This document shows, in pieces, positions 1 through 5,707 of a stretch of 6,706 bases of DNA (position 1 is the stretch's first letter; each line of letters begins with the position of its first letter). The notes beneath the pieces are model-generated. The model ran no database searches, was not told the DNA's origin, and saw nothing but the letters and a program-made list of their open reading frames with translations. A program made the position numbers and the translations under genes. This DNA comes from an uncultured Clostridia bacterium (GTDB lineage Bacteria; Bacillota_A; Clostridia; UMGS1840; HGM11507). The DNA lies in contig CAKRUL010000075.1 of assembly GCA_934403665.1 (NCBI GenBank), positions 1 through 6,706 on the forward strand, given 5' to 3'.

Positions 1-789
1 ATTCAGAACTGGGCGATGCAGTTCTCGGATGAATTTCCCGAGATTACCGATCAGATTATGAACATTGATTTGGACTGGAACAAAATCACTTCCTTTATTC
101 AAAGCGGTGCGACCAATGTGATCAGTTCCACAATGAACGTCGCCGCCTCCGTTGTGAACGGCACAATCAACTTCTTTTTGGGCCTGATTTTTGCTTTTTA
201 TCTGCTCTCCCAAAAAGAAAAGCTCATCGATCAAAGCAAACGTTTTTTGTATGCCTTTTTCCCGGCAAAAAAAATAGATGCCATGCTCCGTGTCGGAGCA
301 CTGACCAATAAAACGTTTTCCAGCTTTATTTCCGGACAATGCACCGAAGCAGTGATTTTAGGTGTTTTATGCTTTATAGGAATGTGCATTTTCCGGTTTC
401 CCTATGCGCTGATGCTTTCGGTGCTTGTTGGCTTCATGTCTCTGATTCCCATCTTCGGCGCTTTCATCGGCGTGGCAATCGGCGCTTTTTTGATTCTGAT
501 GCTTTCCCCCATGAAGGCTCTGTGGTTTATTGTATTCTTTATCGTTTTGCAACAGGTGGAGGGAAATCTGATTTATCCGCGTGTGGTGGGAAATTCGATT
601 GGTTTGCCTGCCATTTGGGTGCTGGTCGCCGTCATCATCGGCGGAAGTGCCATGGGAATTTTCGGCATGATTCTGTTTATTCCGCTTTGCTCCGTCCTCT
701 ATGCGCTTTTGCGGGAAGCGGTGCCGCGGAAGCTTGCTGAAAAGAATTGGAAACAAGAACCGGTTTCGGAAACCGACAAAACGCTGTAA
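1..789 (+). CDS. AI-2E family transporter (PerM-like), 5'-truncated
   Basis: The frame is open from the first base, so the start lies outside the window; the ATG at 16 is internal. The 262 visible residues are the C-terminal part of a family usually about 350-400 residues long. Hydrophobic segments lie at about residues 48-70, 112-130, 134-148, 150-168, 172-186, 203-220 and 222-238 of the visible part. The stretch QQVEGNLIYPRVVGNSIGLP (184-203) is the conserved family signature before the last two helices, and a short charged tail follows. Members are polytopic inner-membrane proteins. Some have been linked to autoinducer-2 export or to ion/proton antiport, but most are uncharacterised, so no substrate can be assigned. 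The next gene starts 60 nt downstream on the same strand, and the two may be co-transcribed. Family assignment is confident; function is not. Confidence 0.9.
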   Translation: MQNWAMQFSDEFPEITDQIMNIDLDWNKITSFIQSGATNVISSTMNVAASVVNGTINFFLGLIFAFYLLSQKEKLIDQSKRFLYAFFPAKKIDAMLRVGALTNKTFSSFISGQCTEAVILGVLCFIGMCIFRFPYALMLSVLVGFMSLIPIFGAFIGVAIGAFLILMLSPMKALWFIVFFIVLQQVEGNLIYPRVVGNSIGLPAIWVLVAVIIGGSAMGIFGMILFIPLCSVLYALLREAVPRKLAEKNWKQEPVSETDKTL

Positions 790-834
790 TGCCTTTCTGT
801 TTCGGCCTTGTTCTGAAACATTCTATGATTTTTC

Positions 835-841
835 GAGGGGG
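835..841 (+). promoter_or_regulatory. Ribosome binding site of the CmpB-like gene
   Basis: GAGGGGG lies 8 nt before the ATG at 850. This supports that start over any downstream Met codon. Confidence 0.7.
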
Positions 842-849
842 AAATTAAA

Positions 850-1569
850 ATGGGTACCATTTTCAAAGATGCCGTCGCAAAAAAAGCATTTCAGTCCTCC
901 TATGCATCCAAAACGGATTCACCCTTTGCCAAAGGACTGAACTTCTATAAGCTGTTCTGGATCTTTTTTATCGGTTGTTTTTTGGGGGTCGTTATAGAGA
1001 TTTTATGGTGCCTGCTTACGCGCCATCACTATGAAAGCCGTCAAGGTCTGATCTATGGGCCGTTTAACCTGGTCTACGGATTCGGCGCACTGGCAATGAC
1101 CTTGGCTCTGTATTGGCTGCGCCGAAAGAGAGATTCCTGGATTTTTCTGGGCGGCATGGTGATTGGGGGAGCCTTTGAGTATCTTTGCAGTTGGGTGCAG
1201 GAATTTTTCCTTGGAACCGTCTCCTGGGATTATCACGAAATGCCCTTCAATCTGAACGGCAGAATCAATTTGTTGTATTCCATTTTTTGGGGAATTTTGG
1301 CTCTTCTGTGGCTGAAAGCCATTCTCCCGTTTCTGGAAAGTTGGATTGAAAAGCTTCCAAACCGCATGGGAAAAATTCTCACCTGGGTTCTGCTGGTCTT
1401 TATGCTCGCCAACACACTTATTTCTGCCTGTGCGGTCGCCCGTATGAGCCAAAGACATCAGAATATTCCGGCTTCCGGTGTGATTGACGCCTTTCTGGAT
1501 AAACATTATGACGACGAAAGACTGACAAAAATTTATCCGAATATGATGTTTGTAAAAGAACATGAGTAA
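850..1569 (+). CDS. Putative ABC transporter permease, CmpB-like membrane protein
   Basis: A 239-residue integral membrane protein with about five hydrophobic segments, near residues 33-56, 66-90, 97-121, 140-162 and 176-196. The N-terminal tail (1-32) and C-terminal tail (about 200-239) are polar. The pattern of a first helix ending VIEILWCLL, then RQGLIYGPFNLVYGFGA, then SWDYHEMPFNLNGRINLLYSIFWG (in two parts, 125-148) is typical of the family named 'putative ABC transporter permease' (CmpB-type, PF06541 by my recollection). Despite the name, no ATPase or binding protein is nearby and a transport role is unproven. The start is set by a good ribosome binding site 8 nt upstream. The gene ends 34 nt before a strong intrinsic terminator, so it is the last gene of its unit. 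Family call is fairly sure; substrate and function are unknown. Confidence 0.82.
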   Translation: MGTIFKDAVAKKAFQSSYASKTDSPFAKGLNFYKLFWIFFIGCFLGVVIEILWCLLTRHHYESRQGLIYGPFNLVYGFGALAMTLALYWLRRKRDSWIFLGGMVIGGAFEYLCSWVQEFFLGTVSWDYHEMPFNLNGRINLLYSIFWGILALLWLKAILPFLESWIEKLPNRMGKILTWVLLVFMLANTLISACAVARMSQRHQNIPASGVIDAFLDKHYDDERLTKIYPNMMFVKEHE

Positions 1570-1603
1570 GCATTAGTGAGTTGAAAACCATATGGTGTTA
1601 ACC

Positions 1604-1646
1604 AAAAAAGGAGGTGTGAAAAACAACTTTTCACGCCTCCTTTTTT
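1604..1646. terminator. Bidirectional intrinsic terminator between convergent genes
   Basis: A 19-nt left arm (1604-1622) and 19-nt right arm (1628-1646) flank a 5-nt loop (ACAAC). The arms begin with AAAAAA and end with TTTTTT, giving a U-tract in either direction. On the plus-strand transcript all 19 pairs form, with one U-G wobble (1615/1635). On the minus-strand transcript the same position is a C-A mismatch, so the hairpin is slightly weaker there. The right arm overlaps the first two bases of the nspC stop codon (1645-1647). The element serves the CmpB-like gene from the left and the polyamine operon from the right. Confidence 0.93.
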
Positions 1647-2772
1647 AGGATAGTCTGTCTTTAAAATCCGTATACCCAAAGCGTTTCACCACGTGAACGC
1701 CCATCTCGTCCTTCACCGCAATGTCCGGCAATTTCACCCCGTTAAAGGTATTGTTTTTGACCATGGAATAAATCGCCATGTCGCCGAATATCAGCTTGTC
1801 CCCGATTGCGAGCGGCTGATCGAACGAATAATCGCCGATGATATCTCCTGCAAGACAGGTGGGGCCGCCAAGCCGATAGGTATAGGGCTTTTCCCCCGGC
1901 AACCCGGAATCCAAGAGGGGCGGACGGTAAGGCATCTCAATCACATCCGGCATATGACAGGCGGCGGAAGTATCCAAAATAGCAATCTCCATGCCATTTT
2001 GCACAATATCCTCCACCCTTGTCACCAGAAAACCGGCATTCAGCGCCACCGCTTCTCCGGGCTCCAGATAGATTTCCAAATGATATTTCTCTTTCATATG
2101 AAGAATGCAGGACACCAAAGTCTCAATATCATAGTCCGCACGCGTAATATGATGTCCGCCGCCAAAATTGAGCCATTTCATCTTAAAAAGAAATTTCCCG
2201 AATGTTTGCTCCACGGCTTCCAGCGTTTTCTGCAAAGCGTCTGCATTCTGCTCACAGAGCGTATGAAAATGAAGTCCTTCAATACCCTCTAAAGATTCTC
2301 CCTCAAACGCAGACGCCGGAATGCCCAGCCGAGAACCGGGCGAACAGGGATCGTAGATGGCATGCTCCTGCGTGGAGCACTCCGGATTGATCCGCAGGCC
2401 ACAGCTTTTTTTGTGCTGCAAAGCTTTTTCTTTATATTTTTTCCATTGAGAAAAAGAATTGAACACAATGTGATCGCACAGCGAAAGAATCTCATCAAAT
2501 TCCCGTTCCAAATAAGCAGGGGAAAAAATATGTGTTTCTCCGCCCATCTCCTCTTTTCCCAGCTTCGCCTCATACAGAGAGCTTGCCGTCGTTCCCTTCA
2601 GATACCGCCCAATCAGCGGATAGAAATAGAACATTGAAAATGCCTTCTGCGCCAACAGAATGTGACAGCCTGTCCGTTCCTGCACCGATTGTAAAATCTC
2701 CAGATTCTTTGTCAGAAGCCCCTGATCCACCACATATGCCGGGGTCTGAATCTGTTTGAATGCTTCCCTCAT
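1645..2772 (-). CDS. nspC: Carboxynorspermidine/carboxyspermidine decarboxylase
   Basis: A PLP-dependent, alanine-racemase-fold (fold type III) decarboxylase that converts carboxyspermidine or carboxynorspermidine to spermidine or norspermidine. The 375 residues match the family's usual length. Visible motifs: TPAYVVD near the N-terminus (10-16); AQKAFS (41-46) with the PLP-binding Lys43; GLHFHTLCEQN (166-176); the glycine-rich phosphate-binding FGGGHH (203-208); LEPGEAV (236-242); GPTCLAGDIIGDY (303-315) with the catalytic-type Cys306; and YSMVKNNTFNG (335-345). All key elements are intact. The ATG sits 1 nt after the dehydrogenase stop (TGATATG) and has only a weak Shine-Dalgarno, so translation is probably coupled to the upstream gene. 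The upstream nonsense codon could therefore have a polar effect. The gene is last in the operon and its stop overlaps the terminator stem. The exact substrate (C3 or C4 diamine, or agmatine derivative) cannot be read from sequence. Confidence 0.95.
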   Translation of the reverse strand: MREAFKQIQTPAYVVDQGLLTKNLEILQSVQERTGCHILLAQKAFSMFYFYPLIGRYLKGTTASSLYEAKLGKEEMGGETHIFSPAYLEREFDEILSLCDHIVFNSFSQWKKYKEKALQHKKSCGLRINPECSTQEHAIYDPCSPGSRLGIPASAFEGESLEGIEGLHFHTLCEQNADALQKTLEAVEQTFGKFLFKMKWLNFGGGHHITRADYDIETLVSCILHMKEKYHLEIYLEPGEAVALNAGFLVTRVEDIVQNGMEIAILDTSAACHMPDVIEMPYRPPLLDSGLPGEKPYTYRLGGPTCLAGDIIGDYSFDQPLAIGDKLIFGDMAIYSMVKNNTFNGVKLPDIAVKDEMGVHVVKRFGYTDFKDRLS

Positions 2773-2773
2773 A

Positions 2774-3187
2774 TCAGTCTACCAGTTCCGGATCAAAGGA
2801 CTCTTTCCATGGAAGTCCCCATTTGTTCAGTGCATCCATAAAAGGATCCGGGTCAAATTCTTCCATATTGTAAACACCGGGCTTTTGCCATTTTCCCGTC
2901 ATCACCATCATTGCGCCAATCATAGCAGGCACGCCGGTGGTATAGGAAACCGCCTGAGATCCGACTTCCCGATAGCACTCCTGATGATCGCAGACGTTAT
3001 ATAGATAATAGTTTTTCTCTTTTCCGTCTTTCTTGCCGCGAAAAATACAACCGATATTGGTCTTTCCCACAGTGCGCGGTCCCAGAGAAGCCGGGTCCGG
3101 AAGAACCGCCTTCAAAAATTGCAACGGCACAATCTCTTTGCCCTCGAACAAAATCGGCTCAATCGAAGTCATTCCCACATCTTCCAA
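2774..3187 (-). CDS. CASDH C-terminal fragment after the stop codon
   Basis: This is the in-frame continuation after the TAA. The open frame starts with AAA at 3193. Possible restarts are TTG at 3187 or, more plausibly, ATG at 3172, which has a weak GGAAGA 7 nt upstream. It encodes the family-like segment DVGMTSIEPILFEGKEI, then TVGKTNIGCIFRG, YYLYNVCDHQECYREVGSQA and SYTTGVPAMIGAMMV, ending in FDPELVD. No other stop or frameshift is present, so the segment shows no visible decay. It could only be made by reinitiation or readthrough. It is not an independent gene. Confidence 0.5.
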   Translation of the reverse strand: MEDVGMTSIEPILFEGKEIVPLQFLKAVLPDPASLGPRTVGKTNIGCIFRGKKDGKEKNYYLYNVCDHQECYREVGSQAVSYTTGVPAMIGAMMVMTGKWQKPGVYNMEEFDPDPFMDALNKWGLPWKESFDPELVD

Positions 3188-3193
3188 GCATTT

Positions 3194-3196
3194 TTA
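3194..3196 (-). other. In-frame TAA nonsense codon within CASDH
   Basis: The minus strand reads CAC TAA AAA TGC TTG, giving His-stop-Lys-Cys-Leu. The frame upstream (counted from 3973) and downstream (to 2774) is identical, so a substitution explains it and a homopolymer indel does not. TAA is neither a selenocysteine (TGA) nor a pyrrolysine (TAG) codon. TAA also ends speE, speB, nspC and both plus-strand genes, so codon reassignment is unlikely. Confidence 0.9.
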
Positions 3197-3973
3197 GTGT
3201 GTCAGATAGCTCTGTCCGAACGTCATAAAGAACCGAATCCGTTGGATGCCCGGAATATTCAAAGCCAGAGATTCAATCTCCTCATGGTGCAGAAGATACA
3301 TGTCCTTCTCGCCCACTTCATCAAAATTGTAAACCCGTTTGATTTCCATCGGCTCGGTTTCCATCCATTTCCCGCTTTCCCAATAGCTGCCCTTTGCCGA
3401 CACCTCGCGGATATTGATTTCAGGATTGAAATTCGTCGCGAAGGGATAGCCATGATCCCCTCCGTTGCAATCCAGAATATCAATATAGTTGATTTCATCA
3501 AAATGATGCTTTAACGCATAAGCCGAGAACACACTGGTGACGCCGGGATCAAAACCGCTTCCGAGAAGGGCGGTGATTCCGGCTTTTTCAAATTTTTCCC
3601 GATATGCCCACTGCCATTTATATTCAAATTTTGCGGTATCGAGCGGCTCATAATTGGCGGTATCGACATAGTGCACCTTGGTTGCCAAGCAAGCATCCAT
3701 GATCGTCAGATCCTGATAAGGAAGCGCAAGATTCAGCACGACATCCGGTTTGACCCGTTCAATCAGCGCAATCAGCTCGTCCACATTGTCCGCATCCACC
3801 TGAGCCGTTTCGATTTTCACCTTTCCGCCGGAGAGTTTTTCTTTCAGCGCGTCGCATTTTGATTTTGTCCGGCTGGCAATCACCACCTCATCAAACACTT
3901 CTGCATTTTGTACGCATTTATGAATGGCAACGCCGGCAACGCCGCCGCAGCCGATCACCAATACTTTTCCCAT
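3194..3973 (-). CDS. CASDH N-terminal fragment (Rossmann and part of catalytic domain)
   Basis: This is the part of the dehydrogenase before the internal TAA: 259 residues from ATG 3973. A TTG at 3982 would add three residues, but it directly abuts the ribosome binding site AAGGTAGG (3983-3990), whereas the ATG has a 9-nt spacer. The fragment carries the whole nucleotide-binding motif and most of the substrate domain, but lacks the C-terminal third, which in this family completes the domain arrangement and returns to the Rossmann domain. I would not expect it to be active alone. Confidence 0.7.
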   Translation of the reverse strand: MGKVLVIGCGGVAGVAIHKCVQNAEVFDEVVIASRTKSKCDALKEKLSGGKVKIETAQVDADNVDELIALIERVKPDVVLNLALPYQDLTIMDACLATKVHYVDTANYEPLDTAKFEYKWQWAYREKFEKAGITALLGSGFDPGVTSVFSAYALKHHFDEINYIDILDCNGGDHGYPFATNFNPEINIREVSAKGSYWESGKWMETEPMEIKRVYNFDEVGEKDMYLLHHEEIESLALNIPGIQRIRFFMTFGQSYLTH

Positions 3974-3982
3974 TTGTTTCAA

Positions 3983-3990
3983 CCTACCTT
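3983..3990 (-). promoter_or_regulatory. Ribosome binding site of CASDH
   Basis: AAGGTAGG on the minus strand lies 9 nt before ATG 3973. It lies immediately against the TTG at 3982, so it favours the ATG as the true start. It sits in the 24-nt gap after the speB stop. Confidence 0.65.
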
Positions 3991-3997
3991 TCTGTTC

Positions 3998-4849
3998 TTA
4001 TTTTTGGATTCCCAAAAGAATTTCTCTGACAATTTTGCAGGCAACCGCAGTAGATGTGCCGCTCGGATCATATACCGGGCTCAGCTCGTTTACATCAAGC
4101 CCCACAATGTTTAATTTGCTGACCTTTAAAACAGCATGCAGCAAATCCAGAAAAGATACGCCGCCTGCCTCGGGAGTCCCCGTTCCCGGAAACACCGAGG
4201 GATCCATCACATCCAAATCCAGTGTGAAATAGACCGGCTTTCCTTCCAACATTTCCACCACCTGCTCCAGCCCGTCAAAATTGAATTTCTGCAAAGCAGT
4301 ATGCCCCTTGCTCCACATAAACTCACTTCGATCGCCAGAACGGATGCCGAACTGAAAGATTCTCCCGTCTCCCGTCAGATCCCAAAGCCGGCGAATGACC
4401 GACGCGTGGGACAGGGTTTCTCCAAGATATTCCTCCCGCAGATCGGTGTGTGCATCAAAATGAATCACGTGCACATCGGGATATTTCTCGAATACCGGAC
4501 GAAATGCCCCCAATGTCACCAAATGCTCGCCGCCGATCATCAGCGGAATCTTTCCGTCTTGCAGAATGGAAGCTGTGAGATCGGAAATCTGTTTCAGCGC
4601 TTTTTCCGGATTGCCGAAGCAAAGCTCCAAATCGCCGGCATCAAAAATCGCATAATCCGTCAGATCTCTGTCCTGATACGGGCTATAGGTCTCCAACCCG
4701 AAAGATTCCGAACGGATCGCCTTGGAGGCAAATCGGGTTCCCGGACGGAAAGAGGTTGTGGAATCAAAAGGGGCTCCGAACAGAACCACCTTTGCCTGTT
4801 CATATTCACAATCACACCCGATAAATGTTTCCACGTTTTTATTCAACAT
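3998..4849 (-). CDS. speB: Agmatinase (agmatine ureohydrolase)
   Basis: A cytosolic binuclear-manganese enzyme of the arginase/ureohydrolase family, expected to hydrolyse agmatine to putrescine and urea. The 283 residues are typical for bacterial SpeB. All six metal ligands are visible: His109 in GGEH; Asp132, His134 and Asp136 in FDAHTD; Asp211 and Asp213 in TLDLDVMDP. PGTGTPEAGG (221-230) is the third family signature, and LDVNELSPVYDPSGTSTAVA is the usual C-terminal block. The start ATG overlaps the 3' end of speE by 11 nt, with ribosome binding site GAGGAG inside speE, so translation is likely coupled. Agmatine supply by the decarboxylase upstream fits agmatinase. Because CASDH and NspC genes follow, an aminopropylagmatine ureohydrolase role is a real alternative that sequence alone does not exclude. 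Confidence 0.93.
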   Translation of the reverse strand: MLNKNVETFIGCDCEYEQAKVVLFGAPFDSTTSFRPGTRFASKAIRSESFGLETYSPYQDRDLTDYAIFDAGDLELCFGNPEKALKQISDLTASILQDGKIPLMIGGEHLVTLGAFRPVFEKYPDVHVIHFDAHTDLREEYLGETLSHASVIRRLWDLTGDGRIFQFGIRSGDRSEFMWSKGHTALQKFNFDGLEQVVEMLEGKPVYFTLDLDVMDPSVFPGTGTPEAGGVSFLDLLHAVLKVSKLNIVGLDVNELSPVYDPSGTSTAVACKIVREILLGIQK

Positions 4850-5690
4850 CTCTGAGCAGCTCCTCTACATAATTCGGCAAATAAAATGCCCCCACATGAA
4901 GATTGGTATTATAGTATTTTGTCGGAAAACCATAGGTATTCCAGCGTGCCTTATCCAAATCGTGGACAGGATGATACTTTTTGGAGGAGAAGCCGAACAG
5001 CCAGTGTCCGGAAGGATAGGTCGGAATATGTGCCTGATATACCTTGCTGATGGGGAAAGATTCCACAATCCGCTTATGCGCCCGCTGCATTGCCTGCGCA
5101 TCGCCGGTATAAAAAGGGCTTTCATGCTGGTTGACCATGATGCCATCCTCCTTGAGCGCCTTATAACAATTGCCGTAAAACTCCTTGGTGAAAAGGCCTT
5201 CCCCCGGTCCGAAGGGATCGGTGGAATCCACAATAATCAGATCATATTCATTTTCGTGATAACGAATATATTTCAATCCGTCTTCAAAATGCAGGTTCAC
5301 CCGTTCATCCATGAAGCCGCAGGCTGTCTGCGGCAAATGGATTTTGCAAACTTCCACGACAAGCTCGTCAATTTCCACCACGTCAATGGTGTTCACCTTT
5401 GGATATTTCGCCAGCTCGCGTACAACACCGCCATCCCCTGCACCGATCACCAAAACTTTTTCCGGATTCGGATGCACCGCCATGGGCACATGCACCATCA
5501 TCTCATGATAGATGAATTCATCCTTCTCGGTGAGCATCATATAGCCGTCCAGTGTCAGAAACCGTCCGAACTCTTTAGAGTCAAAGACATCAATTCTTTG
5601 AAATTCACTTTGACCGGAGTACAGCTGGCGGTCCACCCGAATCGAGAACTTCACATGCGGCGTGTGCCGCTCTGTAAACCATAATTCCAT
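4839..5690 (-). CDS. speE: Spermidine synthase (putrescine aminopropyltransferase)
   Basis: This enzyme transfers the aminopropyl group of decarboxylated AdoMet to putrescine, giving spermidine and methylthioadenosine. The 283 residues are the usual length. In order: an N-terminal beta-rich domain (1-55) with QSEFQRIDVFDS and LTLDGYMMLTEKDEFIYHEM, including Tyr61-His62; GAGDGG (83-88), the nucleotide-binding loop; VVEID (104-108); EDG (136-138); VDSTDPFGPGE (154-164) with catalytic-type Asp155 and Asp158; and PTYPSGHWLFGF (223-234). Every residue I know to be needed is present, so it looks like an active aminopropyltransferase, not a degenerate homologue. It would need AdoMet decarboxylase (SpeD), which is not in this window. 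It starts 17 nt after speA with a good ribosome binding site, and overlaps speB by 11 nt. The preferred acceptor (putrescine, agmatine or other) is not determinable from sequence. Confidence 0.95.
   Translation of the reverse strand: MELWFTERHTPHVKFSIRVDRQLYSGQSEFQRIDVFDSKEFGRFLTLDGYMMLTEKDEFIYHEMMVHVPMAVHPNPEKVLVIGAGDGGVVRELAKYPKVNTIDVVEIDELVVEVCKIHLPQTACGFMDERVNLHFEDGLKYIRYHENEYDLIIVDSTDPFGPGEGLFTKEFYGNCYKALKEDGIMVNQHESPFYTGDAQAMQRAHKRIVESFPISKVYQAHIPTYPSGHWLFGFSSKKYHPVHDLDKARWNTYGFPTKYYNTNLHVGAFYLPNYVEELLRDVE
4860..4865 (-). promoter_or_regulatory. Ribosome binding site of speB within speE
   Basis: GAGGAG on the minus strand lies 10 nt before the speB ATG (4849), inside the last codons of speE. 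It supports this start and translational coupling. Confidence 0.7.
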
Positions 5691-5699
5691 GTGTCATCT

Positions 5700-5705
5700 C
5701 TCCTT
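5700..5705 (-). promoter_or_regulatory. Ribosome binding site of speE
   Basis: AAGGAG on the minus strand lies 9 nt before the speE ATG (5690), in the 17-nt gap after speA. Another ATG at 5697 is out of frame. Confidence 0.75.
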
Positions 5706-5707
5706 TC

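Larger units (their letters stand above)
2774..3973 (-). pseudogene. Carboxy(nor)spermidine dehydrogenase (CASDH), interrupted by in-frame TAA
   Basis: This NAD(P)H-dependent enzyme of the saccharopine dehydrogenase family reductively condenses aspartate beta-semialdehyde with a diamine, giving carboxyspermidine or carboxynorspermidine for NspC. From ATG 3973 to the TGA at 2774-2776 there are 399 sense positions, a normal full length, but codon 260 is TAA (3194-3196). The N-terminal Rossmann motif is GCGGVAG (residues 8-14), followed by SGFDPGVTSVF and a catalytic-region segment CNGGDHGYPFATNFNPE. The text runs FFMTFGQSYLTH, stop, KCLEDVGMTSIEP, and then continues in the same frame to a normal C-terminus. 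Family memory suggests Leu at the stop, so TTA to TAA by one transversion is the simplest origin; TTA is used elsewhere in this gene (codon 154). It lies between speB and nspC. It may be a true pseudogene, a sequencing error, or read through. Confidence 0.85.

Noticed and set aside
824..829. TATGAT, a possible -10 box before the CmpB-like gene.
   Set aside because: There is no acceptable -35 at 16-18 nt spacing, and a start site there would fall in the ribosome binding site, leaving almost no leader.
1587..1596. Short palindrome ACCATATGGT between the CmpB-like gene and the terminator.
   Set aside because: At ten bases with one slightly extended flank, it is too short and isolated to call an operator.
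1608..1616. AAGGAGGTG, a perfect Shine-Dalgarno-like string on the plus strand.
   Set aside because: It is part of the terminator stem and no start codon follows at a suitable distance.
3194..3196. Recoding of the internal stop as selenocysteine or pyrrolysine, or a programmed frameshift.
   Set aside because: The codon is TAA, not TGA or TAG, and the frame is the same on both sides, so no shift is needed.
4722..5684. Long plus-strand open frame (320 codons) antisense to speE and speB.
   Set aside because: It lies opposite well-conserved genes, has no recognisable motifs, and has a His/Ile/Arg-rich composition typical of an antisense shadow.
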